A stretch of DNA of 64,000 nucleotides from Cunninghamia lanceolata (lineage: Eukaryota; Streptophyta; Pinopsida; Cupressales; Cupressaceae), in the NCBI GenBank assembly GCA_027924645.1, contig BSBN01000293.1:10006501-10070500 (forward strand). Direction: 5' to 3'. This document shows positions 1-11,072 of this stretch, one piece after another. The notes below the pieces were generated by a model. That model saw only the letters and a list, made by a program, of their open reading frames with translations, was not told the origin of the DNA and made no database searches. Numbering within the stretch: position 1 is the stretch's first letter; each line of letters opens with the position of its first letter. A program made the position numbers and the translations under genes.

Positions 1-439
1 TGTCAAACCTTGCTACATGTTCTGTTCTTGTTCACCAGACCAAAACACTCTTCAATCTAACTTCCGGTATAGACATATTATGTGCTGCGGATGTGTGGGA
101 TAAACTTTGTTGCCATCAATGACAACAATCATGAAGCCACACAGTGTCTCTTGCCAACAATGATCAAACTATTTTTCAAGGTCTGAGTGATTCATCAAGT
201 GTGGGAGAGGTCGAAGCTATGTTAACTTTTCATTGAATGTGGCATTGTCTTTTTGTTTCTCTTTTCATAGTTCTTTCTGAGTAGGCTTAAAAGTCCTAGT
301 GGTCGCTAAGAACTGTAGAACTAAAACTCTACATGTTGTTTCAGCTATATTGCCTCAATATATTTTTATGCACAGATCATGCCATGTGCCATTTCCTTAT
401 GGAGAAATAGTATGAAACAGATGTTGTTGTTTTTTTCTT

Positions 440-1240
440 TCCTTTTAGTTGATGCAGTGGGGTATGCCACGCAGCAGTAGCAGACTTCCTTTTCTTAAGT
501 TTTGTTGCTTGCTATGGAGTTTGCCATGTGTTGATACTAGAGCCAGTTTCTTTAAATGTCGTTTGCTAGTGGGTGTTGCCGTGTGTCATTTTGAGCTTTG
601 CACAGATGTTGCCGCATGGATTTTCTTTTGTTAACGATCAGCATGTATATGGTGGGCCTCAGTTTTTAAGACACATTTGATTACTTGCTACAAAGAGCAC
701 CATTTGGCAGAAGCAGAGAAGGGAACTTCTTTTATTTCAATGCTCTTGGGTAAAGACATGTTATGATTTTTAGTTGTATCAAAGTACGACAAGTGTCAAT
801 CTCCTCTGGTTTCCTCAGAGTCTTTTTCACAAGCTATTGTTTTGCCGGATGACGTCACATGTCTAGTTTCTTTTCTTGCAGGAGGTGCCATGTGTCCCAG
901 TTTTATTTCTTGGTGTGGATAGTAAAGCGGCATATGTTGTGGTCCCATATAATTATGTCTTATTATTTAAGTCAAGCGAAGAGTACCAAATGTCATAGTG
1001 ACGAGTTGCTCGGCATAAAGATAAAGTTTTAAGTGTTCAACAGAGAGCGACACGTATCAGTTCCAAGATCTAGTGGATGGCGACAAGTGGTGCTTTTCTA
1101 TGCATTTCATTTTAAAGGTAAAGGAGTTATTAGTTAAGCGGACGGTGCCATGTGTTACATTTTTGAGGTTTTAGAGCCCACGGGTGTCGTCATGTGTCTT
1201 AACAAAAATATAGTTAGAGTGCCACATATTTTGTTCCTCA
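440..1240 (+). repeat. Degenerate ~60-70 bp subrepeat array with GCCATGTGTC core
   Basis: About sixteen spaced copies of a short core related to GTGCCATGTGTC occur in this stretch, for example near 455, 520, 575, 850, 885, 1048, 1140, 1180 and 1220. Spacing is roughly 40-75 bp. The cores contain E-box CATGTG or G-box-like CACGTG/ACGTC hexamers. The reverse-complement array is present in the right inverted block at about 50330-51180. Confidence 0.6.
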
Positions 1241-1825
1241 GCCAATGAGTGCGCAAGAAAAAATAGTTATAAATTTAGAAGATCTCATCGGTCGAGGACT
1301 CTGAGTTAGCTTCAGTTCTATTTGGTCGTTGAATATTTGGGTTGTTGCAGGTGATCTTGAGCCAAGTTTATGGCTATATATATGCAGGAATTGTAATAGT
1401 TTGATATAGAATTAAAAAGATATCAAAAATTAATTAGAGAATTCAGAGACTTTGCTATGACCAGACTGTATCATTTTGCCTTAGCCTAGCTATTTTTGAT
1501 AAGAAAGTTGATATACCTGTGCATGTTACTGTGCCTTTTATATTTGCTGAACTATTAATGAAAGAAGCTCTGTTCTATGTCATTGTTGATATTATCTGTG
1601 TCTTTGTGAATTCTTATGAGTTTAGCCTTTGATCTTTTGGTTCATTTATAATCTATTTATATTGATCATGCAGCATTTGCTCTTTAATATAGTTGAATCT
1701 TAAAAAGAACCTATTCATTGTGCTAGTTAAGGAAACACAATTTATTCAAGCGCATCACCATAGTATTAGATTTTGCTTATTGTATCTATAATATTTTTTT
1801 TCCCTCTTCCCTTTACTCAAAACCC

Positions 1826-1837
1826 CATTTAAATAGG
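1826..1837 (+). promoter_or_regulatory. TATA-like box in left inverted block
   Basis: CATTTAAATAGG is conserved in both inverted copies (right copy at about 49697-49708, minus strand), within an unusually well conserved ~130 bp. In the right copy it lies just upstream of MULE transposase coding sequence, so it could be the core promoter. No start site can be proven from sequence. Confidence 0.35.
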
Positions 1838-1946
1838 AAGAGCCAGGTTCTTTAAAATCTGGAGGTTGTTTCAAGTAGCAAGTCCCCCATTCTTGAAGCT
1901 TCCCATGTTGGTGTTAGAACCTATGCAATTTTAAGCATCAATAGGT

Positions 1947-2491
1947 TGAATGTTGGTTTCTCATTGTAGCAGCATAAGAGTACTTGGAACTAGTTACATG
2001 GCAGGCTCTAATGTAATTTTGATAGCATAAGGTTTCTTGAAACTCCTTCCTACCAATGGCTTATGTGAGGGTTGATTTATAGGAAGTGACTAATTTGAAT
2101 TGATGGTTGAGATTGAAAGTTGTTTTCAATGATATGGACAGCTAGGATTGAATAGGGTTTCCCACTCCATGAGGAGTTGTAGTCATGTGCCAATTGTAGG
2201 ATAGGCCTAATTTAAATAATGTTTTATTTAAATTAGTGGGACATGTGAAGTGTATTAAATGACAAATGTACTATGTGACATGTGTTTGATTGTGATAAGA
2301 GGTGAGGATAAATTCAAATTTTTAATTTGAATTAGTTGGAACATGTGAAAGGGAAATTAATTAAATAAATAAGATTTATTTAATTAATTGGAAATTGGGA
2401 TAAGTGGGATTAGGAGTGGTATTAGGACAAAATGTTGGAATATGTCTCACAAGGTGATGTTGCAAGACATGGACAAATTTAGGTGTCTACA
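1947..2491 (-). repeat. 3' LTR of the minus-strand Gag-like element
   Basis: Matches 7720-8254 along its full length, including the AT-rich core (AATTAATTAAATAAATAAG) and the terminal segment about TTGCAAGACATGGACAAATT. On the minus strand it begins TGTAGACACC and ends TTCA. Confidence 0.8.
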
Positions 2492-3059
2492 TTTTGCCAC
2501 TCTTTGAGATGATGATGCAAATGTTACGACTAAGAGAAGTAACATCATTTCAAAGAAGCTCAGGTATGGATAAAGGAAAAGGATGATGATGAGATGGTGA
2601 TGCCTGCTTGAGAGGATAGGCAGGTTGGACAAACACAGGTAGGCTCTCGAAATGAAAGGGATTGGTCAAGGAAGAAAGATAAGGGAATGGATAGAAGAAA
2701 TGAATGATGCATTATGCTACAATGAAGCTAAGCAACCATGAATTTTGATACAGCACTATCTATGTTATGCACCAAGGTATAAGGACCAAGGTGACGATGT
2801 GTCTTGTGTACCTAGCATAATACAACCTTGTCTAACATATGAGGAAGTAAACATAGAGCATTAAAGTCCTAATGCACAAAAGGTATGATATGACCTTAGA
2901 TGTAAAGGTTAATGAAAAAAGCTATTCCAACATACACAAGATATGAATATTAGCTAGAAATGATAAGGATGTGATACAAATGCAAGTTGAAATGATGACA
3001 CACACAAGAAAGTAAGCAAGCATGCACAAATAATACAAAACAAACAAGGTATTACCCAT

Positions 3060-3900
3060 GTCAAGCTATAAACCAATGATTGATTGATTGATCGATTGAT
3101 GATGATGGATAGTGTCTAGTTTTAGGAAATGAAACATGTTGTAAAAGACACCTAGTCTAGTGTCGACAATGCAACATCTTGTATAAGACAATTGATATGA
3201 TTGATTGATACTAGTGTTGTTGGCCATGCGGATCAACACCTAGATTTGATTAATTGGTCGATTGATTGATCTGGCTTACATCAAGATTAGGATCAAGACC
3301 ATTGATGTAATTGGATAATTTGACTTGATTGATTGACTTGATTGGTATGGATTAAGGATTCACTTGCATTTGAGTTTATTTCTTGGATTGACTTGGTTAA
3401 TTTGATTGAAAGATTGGAAGAATTGAATTAATGATTTGAAGAGTTGGATTGAAGAATTGAATTGAGTGATTGATTTGAAGAGTTGGATTGAATGAATTTG
3501 TTTGATGATTTGAGAATTGATTGGAAGAATTCAATGTGATCGATTGTATTGAAAGAATTTGTTAAAAGAATTGATTTTGAATGGAATGATTTGATAAATT
3601 GATTTGAATTTAATGGTTGGAATGATTTGACTTGAATGATGAGGATTGATTGGATGATTGATTTGAATTGATTTGAAGAATTAGGTGATTGGTGAGGATT
3701 TGATTGGATTGAATAATTGATTTGAAAGTTTGTTTTGGATTGATTTTATTGCTTGGTTTTTTTAGATATTTGATTTTTTTTGTATTTTGGGAATATTTGA
3801 TTTTTTGGATTTTTGAAATGTTTTGATTTTTTTTTTGTATTTTGAAAGTTTTGATTTTGTTATATTTTGAAATGTTTTAATTTTTTTTGTTTTTGAAATG
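3060..3900. repeat. Low-complexity GATTGATT / TTTGATTTTTT region
   Basis: Runs of GATTGATTGATT and GAATTGAATTG grade into T-rich TTTTGATTTTTTTG repeats. The same kind of tract occurs downstream of the ORF in the two related elements (about 53540-54730, and on the other strand 63470-63900). It therefore belongs to the element family's 3' noncoding region rather than being an independent satellite. Confidence 0.7.
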
Positions 3901-4199
3901 TTTTAAAATTTCAATGGATGTCAATTTGCATAGCCTTTATGCTAGATAACGATGACAAGGGGAAAACCAAGTCTAGGTACAAGGGGGTAGGTGGGATGAA
4001 TGGACAAAAGGATGGGTGGTAAGAGATGGAATGGATGTACGTGTAAGAGAACAAGGATGTGATCTCCAAGGCTATGTCGCATAGGAATAACATGCCCCAA
4101 TCTAGGTGTAATACTTAGGATTTTTCATGTAAAAGCTTAGGACAATAGGATAATGATAGGATTGTTTGGAAAGGAAAAGGCATATCAAGAGATATCCAA

Positions 4200-4480
4200 A
4201 AACAAATTCAACATTTTCCGCCCATATTGTTATCAAGATGAAAAGGAAGAAGGGAGGATGGATGGACTCAATATGATAGGTATATTTAGATGGGTGTAAT
4301 GGATAAGGATGGTAGGTAGGATGGAAATGGTATGATGGGATAGTTTGGATGAGACAATGTGACCCCAAGTGTAAGTGACAGAAGATCAACCTACACATGA
4401 TGCTTGTTTTCTAGAATTTCATTGTGGTACTTATCCAAGGCAGCACCAAGGGTGGTTTTCACCATTGGATGAAGGGAATT
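4200..4480 (-). other. Conserved noncoding 3' cassette of the Gag-like family (first copy)
   Basis: On the minus strand this contains relatives of ATAGGGGCAAAATGTTGAAA (near 4210) and of the AACCTAGCAAACAGGCACC motif (near 4400-4460). Both recur at 55215-55640 (minus) and 62630-63030 (plus). The first resembles a polypurine tract followed by TG, but here it is internal to the LTR pair. Confidence 0.5.
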
Positions 4481-4766
4481 CTCTTTACTATTTTTATTTT
4501 TTTTCTTTTCTTTTATTTTTTGATTTTTTTAACTTTTGAATGGGATAGGTGGATATGGGTAGGAAGGAATCAAGTCTCTAATTCCATGAAATGTGTGATA
4601 GTCCCATTAGAGATGGATGTCGTTACATGGACCATGTCAAGTGTCATTATGCCCATAGATGTTGGTAAGGGATTGCATGAAAGGAAGATGGATTTGGTAG
4701 ATAGTGGATTATTATGTGGATTATGATGGAAAGATCTAGTGGGTTATGATGTGGATTATGTAGGGC

Positions 4767-7119
4767 TTATGCAAAAGCATGGACCATAGGGAAGTGATGA
4801 GGAAGATATGTAGGATAATAGTTGAATGATGGGGGGATGGAGGTATCGAAAGGAATCATGGACAACGGTTGCATACACCGTGATAAAAATTGAAGCTTAT
4901 GATTGGAAGGTGGTGTAGGAAGAAATGGTGATGTTTGTTTAGGAGATGGGTGATGTAGGAGTTTAGGTACCCACATGGACTTAGAATTTTTGTGATTTTT
5001 GTTTTGGATGTGGGATTTGTTTATGGACTGGGAATTTTGGATGGAAGAGAATGGTTGATATTTTTGAGATGTGGATGCCTCATTTGACTTGATTGCTTTT
5101 TTCTTAGGGACCCAAACCATTTTGCTTTGGAATTTTCTTGTGAAGGTATGGGCTTGGATAGCTTTTTGGATGGATTTTTCTTTGAATCTTTGCATTTTTT
5201 CCCTAAGCCATGAGGATCTTTATGATTTTTTTCTTTATGGGTAGAGGCATTCAATTTTTACTTTTGAATACCATGGACATGGTGGAAGATTTATGTTTAG
5301 ATGATGTGTGCATTGATTGGTCATGATTAGAAATGTGAGGGAATGCGTAAATAGATGGATTTGGCATTGGGAGAAGTGGTGGTAGAGTAGATGGTGGGAT
5401 ATTAGGAGTTGGAAGAAGTGGAGGTAAATTGGATGGTGGAAGGTGTATGGTCACATGTTTTTGGCACTTGTACGATAATGGAGCTGGAATGTCAACATAT
5501 GTTTTGGGAATATGATAGGATTTGTGATGGGAAGTGGTAGATTTAGGAGGAATGGAGGAAGTACCAACATATTGGTATCGTTGTCCTTGGGGTACATATC
5601 TAAGCCCATATGAGTGTGGAGGGATGTTGACATGTATAGGATACAAAATATGTTGTTCATGAAGGCCTAGTCCTTTACCTTAGTAGTTCATTTTTTTGAG
5701 TATGTGATAGACTATGGGACTAGGTGTAGTTTGGACACTAGACTTTCAAGTTCATTATTAGATGGATAAGGTGAAGTGATGGATAAAGGTTGTTCCTCCC
5801 CTAAGGAAGAACATTCATGGATGAATGTGGATAGATCAAGGGGATATGTTGGTATACTTGAAATGGGGTCAATGGTGAATGAGGGAGGACCATTAGGAGC
5901 TTGATTATTTTCATTTAGATCCAAACTATTGGTTTGATCTTCTATGTTTTTTAAGAGCCATGTGTCTCATCATGGGAAGTGGAAGTTGGTGTATCATGGA
6001 TAGGGCTAGATGGAGGAGAAGTTTCTTTTCTTTGAAAGAAGGCCATGAAATGGGGTGAATGCTCAAGTAGCTCAAGAAAACTATCATTAGGTTGAGTATG
6101 TAGGTCTTGGGTGTCTTGCTCATGAATGGTAGTGGGGGTATGAATAGGATCAAGTTGCTCATGGATAGGTTCTTCATCATAAATAATAACTTGATCATAG
6201 AAAAGATAAATGTTATAGATGGGTTGAATGAAAATGATTTGATATTGATTATGATGAGGGCTTGATGTTTCCATGTATGCCTTGGACTAGATTATTGACA
6301 TATCTCTTGACTTTCTTGAATGGAAGTGGATGGCTCTTGATGGTCAATTGAATAGGAGAATGATGGAGGTTGAATTTGAATCATTGCGGAGGACTCTTCA
6401 AGAGGCTTGATAGGTTGTGGACAACATGGTGGATTTGGAAGACTAGGCATGGTGTTGGGAGACTCTTTTACATGCTCAAGGATAGATGTTTGATGACATG
6501 GTTGACTACTTTCTAGTAGCCCTTGGGTCACATCCTTTTTATGTGTATGGGTAGATGAATGATGTAATGGATGGGTGGAAAGTGAAGGATTAGGATTGTG
6601 ATCAGGTGGAAGGCTAATTGGATTGGATGAATTAGTACTAGGAGTGGATAGGTCCCATGGTGGAGAGATAAAAGTAATTTTGGATGGATTAGACTTAGGG
6701 TTTTGACTTTGATTAGGTGGAGGGTCAAAGTGATTGAATGAATTGGTGGATTTGGATGATCCCATAGGTTTATTTTTGTAATGTTTAAACTTAGGGTGTG
6801 GAGTCGATATAGGATTAGATGGCAGAGGTAATGAAGGGTTTGATGAATTGGAAGGTGGAGGGACCAATGGATTAGGACTAGAACATGGTGGCTTTAGGAT
6901 AGGCATTCATTTGGAGGGTGGTATAATATACTTATAGGATCCACAAGCTAGAGTGGTGTTCCCCTTGTCAAAGACATGGGGATTTAAAGACAATTTATCT
7001 TGTTTCAAGGGGTGACTTAGGATCACATGTTCTTGTTGTTGAATGAATTGATAGTTTGATGTGGCATTGACATGATAGATGGATGGATTTGGTTGGTATG
7101 AAGTGGAGGGGAATGACAC
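4767..7119 (-). pseudogene. Gag-like Pro/Ser/His-rich protein with degenerate G-patch region
   Basis: A series of minus-strand open segments (7119-6907, 6906-6292, 6274-5951, 5924-5712, 5646-5251, 5195-4767) forms one broken protein with the same order of blocks as the ORF at 59217-62428. Shared landmarks are FDKG near the start, FIHECSSLG in the middle, the YVDIP/HVTIHLPPS block, SMWVPK, and the C-terminal PMVHAFA. Frameshifts and stops separate the pieces. The CxxHxxxGHxxxxC finger of the related elements is not recognisable here. Known: plant Ty3/gypsy Gag-Pol proteins often carry Pro/Gln-rich Gag segments and a G-patch. Inference: this is a Gag-derived protein of a non-autonomous element. 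I cannot assign it a tested function. Confidence 0.7.
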
Positions 7120-7440
7120 ATAGGATTGATGTGGAATTTGTTGTCGAGGTTGTGTTGGTTGAATTTGATGAGTGGCTATGAATTATTGGGCTTAGGCTAG
7201 GAGGTGTTATATTTGAGGGATTAGATTTGTTGAAATTATTAGATGATGGCTTGGAATCATTGCATGGTTTTTTGGTCTAAGGGTTGAGGAATATGGTGAA
7301 GTGTTTGAATGAGGTCTTGTAGTTGCAGTGCTAGAGTCTTGTCTTCTAGTGTTAGCATGGTGACACAAATGTGTTTAAGTCTCTGTGTTTCATTTTGTTC
7401 CTAAAGGTATGCAACATGTAACATGATTCTTGTCATCATT

Positions 7441-7706
7441 AAAAGTAGGAGGAGGGCCCCTCAAAGTATGAGTTTAGGTCTAGGATTTGTCTCATTATTG
7501 GGATTAGCGGAAGGGCCTCCTCAAAGTATGATCTTGGGATTAGGGTTGGTCACATCATTAGAACTAGAGGAAGGGCCTCCTTGAAGTATGAGTTTAGGTC
7601 TTACATTTGTCTCATCATTAGGATTAGAGGGAGGGCATCCTCTAAGTATGAGCTTAGTGTTTGACTTTGTTTCATCATTATGAATAGAGGGAGAGCCTCC
7701 TCAACA
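7441..7706 (-). repeat. 60-bp tandem repeat, 4.4 units, encoding a 20-residue repeat
   Basis: Units at 7441-7500, 7501-7560, 7561-7620, 7621-7680 and partial 7681-7706 align with an exact 60-bp period and no indels. Each contains GGCCTCCTCAAAGTATGA or a close variant. One minus-strand frame runs through the units and gives a 20-residue repeat (landmarks PKLIL and GGPSS). Two units have TGA where the others have AGA or CAA. It lies between the 5' LTR and the Gag-like ORF. Confidence 0.8.
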
Positions 7707-7719
7707 TGATTTTCAAGGT

Positions 7720-8254
7720 TGAATGTTGGTTTCTCATTTTAGTAGCATAACAATACTTGGAACTAGTTGCATGAGAGGCTCTAATGTCATTTCAACAACA
7801 TAAGGTTTCTTGAAACTCTTTCCTACCAATGGCTTAGGTGAGGGTTGATTTATAGGAAGTGATTGGTTTGAATTGATGGTTGAGATTGAAAGTTGTATTC
7901 AACGATGTGGATGGCTAGGATCAAATAGGGTTTCCCACTCTATGAGGAGTTGTAGTCATGTGACAAGTGTAGGGTAGGCCTAATTTAAATAATGTTTTAT
8001 TTAAATTAGTGGTACATGTGAAGTGTATTAATTGAAATATACATACTATGTGACATGTGTTTGAGTGTGATGAGAGGTGAGGATAAATTCAAATTTTTAA
8101 TTTGAATTAGTTGGAACATGGGAAAGAAAAATTAATTAAATAAATAAGATTTATTTAATCAATTGTAAAGTGGGATAAGTGGGATTAGGACAAAACATTG
8201 CAAGATGTCTCACAAGGTGATGTTGCAAGACATGGACAAATTTAGGTGTCTAGA
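7720..8254 (-). repeat. 5' LTR of the minus-strand Gag-like element
   Basis: Direct repeat of 1947-2491. On the minus strand it starts TCTAGACACC (expected TGTAGACACC) and ends TTCA. A TATAAAT lies at about 7846-7852 (minus). Confidence 0.8.
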
Positions 8255-10699
8255 CCTGGCTTGTTGAATGTACTCTATTTGTCCACCTAACTTTGTGGAT
8301 TTCTCACACATGAAAAAGAATCAAAGTGCCAAACTAGTTAATAAAGGTAAATGAAGGAACACATTTATTCCCACATGACAAGGAGTGAAGTATGTTATTT
8401 TTGTTGAGCAAGTTAATATTCAAGGACTCAAGGTTGCTATATTTATTATTCATTCACCACATTTAAAGGTAAGATATCCTTTCATGAACAAGCAGATGAT
8501 CTATTAGTAATTGTCTAAAGAACCTTTGTTCTAATCTGGGTCTACAGTATTTATGAAGATATTATAAAGAATTTGCACTATCCAATTGTCTCAACCATGA
8601 TTCATTCTTACACCATTGGCCTAGAGGTGTTACATAGAAAAATGCAAACCAGAGGCTAATACATGTGTAGATCTATCTAATTCAAATCATAAACATTTTG
8701 AATTTTTAATATATCTCTTAAAACTATTCTTATTGTTAAGCATACCTAGATATGATTCTAAGCCACTTTTGATTTAAATTAGATGTTGAAAAACAATATT
8801 GAAATACTAAATATAGATGAGTCAGATGTTCTATAATTTTTTTGACTCAACAAATTTATACTTCGCATGTCTTTAGTGCACCATCAAAACAAATCAAAAC
8901 ATCTAATACAAATATAATACTATCCATCAAATTATGGTAATGAAAACAACGATGGATAAACCTTTTGAGATTGAAAGTAATGTATTCAAAAGAATAAAAA
9001 ACTATCAATCATATGCCATATTAGTAATTTAGATGTATTAATTATGATAATATGATTTGATATTTTTACACCCTAAAGATTTGAATCTATCCATCATATG
9101 ATGATATTAGTAAATTAGATGCATTTATTATGATAGTATGATTTGATATTTTTACATCGTGAAGATTAAATTTGTTGGAAGATTTAATTTTTCACTTTAT
9201 TGATTTGAATATTTGACCTGTTTAGAAAATTGGCTTCCTTGACTGAAAATGCAATCAAACTAATTGATGATGGAATCTTGCACTTATAACCACATCTCCA
9301 AGTCCATACCAATTCTAGTTTATGTATTATTAAAACATTGATTCTACCTCGAATTTCCTATCGACATATCCCTTGAACCTCCAAAGGGTGCAAGAGCTAG
9401 TATACATATTTTTTCTACTCCAGGTAGAGTGAGGAGTGGAGTGTTATATAGGGATGAGGGTAAAAGGAGGCTCTTTTAGGGAAAGTTCTAGCTATTTAAG
9501 CAGGTCATTTTCTTATTAAGAAAAAATATATAAAATATTGTACTAAATTCTAAGCCTAATTTTAATATTATTAATTTTAGGGTTAGATTTTGTATATTAT
9601 ATATAATTATTGTACAATTAGAATTAGGGTTAGGATTACAACTATTGTTAGAAATAAGGTTAGGGTTAGGGTTAAGATTAGAATTAGGCTTACAACTACA
9701 TATGCTACTAGCATATTTATATTTTAAAAAATATATCTAGTAGGTGCTTATTTTTTAATCAATTTACCACATATAAGTGGAATAAGTACCTAAAAAAGAT
9801 ATATCATGGTGTACTTTAGATATATGTTCTAAAATAAAAATATGGTAGTTAAAACTACTACTAAAATATATTTACATTTTTTCATAATACATGAAAACTA
9901 AAGCATACAAGTAATAGAAAACAACTAGTAAATATGAATTGTAAATAAAAGAATACAACTAACAAATATTAATTGTAAATTAAAGAATACATATATGATA
10001 TAGCTTTGTTTATTTTTCTCTCCTTCTCTAGGTGGTTTCCACTATGACAACATTAATTAGAGTTGTCTTTCTTTATAAGAATGAATGAGTTTTTGAGCTT
10101 TTCTATGTCATATTTTCATGAACCTGCATTGCAAATTGGTGTCTGTATGCTCAAAATCATGACACAGTGGCCTCAGGCTATTGAGTTATATTTTTCCATG
10201 CACATGGACCCTTCCCTCCTTGCCACAAGATGTCTTCCATGTGACTCTCGCTCTCATGGAAGTAGCTAGTCGAGAGGACGCGAGACATGGAGGTGGTCTG
10301 GCTCATTGGAGAGATGGACTTTATAGAGAGGGGTTGGCATATCCTGGGGCCTATGTTATTGAGTGCTTGTGTGAATGTGTTGTTCTATGAACATCATGGT
10401 TGTAAAGATAACTATATGACCGAAAGGGTCACTAGTCACTGTTCTCCTGTTAGAGTTTTTGATATTCCACAATTGCATGGGTAAGCCATTGTTCTCGTTG
10501 ATGCTTAGTTATCTTCAAATTATTGGATGAATGCTTGTTGTACTAAGAGTTGTCTAAAGGCTTCATTTTCTTGAATGACTAGCGGGTCCTATTACGGTCT
10601 TAGGTGGATTTCATCTATCTCATTGAGGATTGCCTTCACCCACTCACCTCTCAATCCAAGGCACATTTGTGATCCAAGACAAAAGAGAGGCATTTGTGA
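8255..10699. other. No gene recognised
   Basis: AT-rich sequence. 9540-9720 holds short TTAGGG-like runs embedded in TTAGAATTAGG-type repeats. Short open frames at 10063-10484 have no recognisable domain and overlap one another in different frames. If the inverted blocks are MULE TIRs, this is interior MULE or older repeat sequence. Confidence 0.5.
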
Positions 10700-10840
10700 G
10701 ATAACCTTCACTTGACCTAGCGTTTTATGTAGGGTTTGTTCGACCTAAGGTTTGACTATGCATTGACTTCATTTGACCTTATGATGGAATCAAGGGTTTT
10801 GACCAATGTTTGACTATGGTCAACCTTGTGATTGAATCAA
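10700..10840. promoter_or_regulatory. Cluster of TTGAC (W-box-like) motifs
   Basis: Seven TTGAC or reverse-complement GTCAA motifs occur in about 140 bp, several extended to TTGACC. Part of the cluster sits in an imperfect direct repeat around GAATCAAGGGTTT. W-boxes (TTGACC/T) are known WRKY-factor sites; function here is untested. The remaining 10841-11072 holds nothing recognisable. Confidence 0.35.
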
Positions 10841-11072
10841 GGGTTTGCGAACCTTCTAAGTCTCTAATTTTTTTGTTCTTTTTGGGTTTTATAAATGCAA
10901 GCCTAAATGAATGCAAAAGTTCTTTTTGTGATTTTTTATGTTTTTGGAAATAAAAATCCTTTTTCTTAATCTAGGAATTAGAGAATGTATGCAAGCTATG
11001 ATGAAATTATCTAATGCAATTAAACTATGTTTTGGGGGTTTTCTAAGTATTTGAAACAAATTAATTTAATGA

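Larger units (their letters stand above)
165..1945 (+). repeat. Left copy of ~1.8 kb inverted block (candidate MULE terminal inverted repeat)
   Basis: Seen: this block matches the reverse complement of about 49590-51600 over nearly its whole length. The match is very strong at 1330-1530 and 1700-1940 and weaker but clear at 165-440. The left copy lacks about 180 bp that the right copy has near 51360-51540. Its inner end is cut at 1943-1947 by the next LTR element. Inference: because the MULE transposase begins just inside the right copy, the pair may be long TIRs carrying the transposase promoter. Alternatively they are inverted copies of a retroelement LTR: a purine-rich stretch sits before 220, and a degenerate tRNA-iMet-like primer site lies near 1909-1925. 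The outer limit is unresolved; positions 1-165 show only weak similarity to the right side. Confidence 0.75.
1947..8254 (-). mobile_element. Gag-like-only LTR retrotransposon (minus strand), ~6.3 kb
   Basis: Direct repeats at 1947-2491 and 7720-8254 (545 and 535 bp) bound a 5.2-kb interior with a broken Gag-like ORF on the minus strand. Read on the minus strand, the LTR starts TGTAGACACC (TCTAGACACC in the upstream copy) and contains a TATA-like CCTATAAATC. A purine-rich stretch ending GGCAAAA abuts the downstream LTR at 2492. No protease, RT or integrase motif was found, so it looks non-autonomous (LARD-like). No clear target-site duplication is visible. It interrupts the left inverted block at 1943-1947. 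Its interior is homologous to the two G-patch elements at 53280-64000. Confidence 0.75.

Noticed and set aside
1908..1930. Firm call of a tRNA-iMet primer site in the inverted blocks
   Set aside because: TTGGTGTTAGAACC only loosely matches the consensus, and the sequence after it in the right copy is MULE coding, so the retroelement reading is kept only as an alternative.
4424..4726. Plus-strand 100-codon frame
   Set aside because: It lies antisense in the conserved 3' noncoding part of the minus-strand element and has no homologue frame in the other two copies.
7441..7706. CRISPR-like array
   Set aside because: Units are contiguous 60-bp tandem copies with no unique spacers, inside a retroelement leader in a plant genome.
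9590..9700. Interstitial telomere array (TTAGGG runs)
   Set aside because: Only two to three consecutive TTAGGG units, not the plant TTTAGGG type, embedded in degenerate TTAGAATTAGG repeats.
10063..10484. Small plus-strand genes
   Set aside because: Three overlapping short frames in different phases without recognisable domains, start context or homologous copies in the window.
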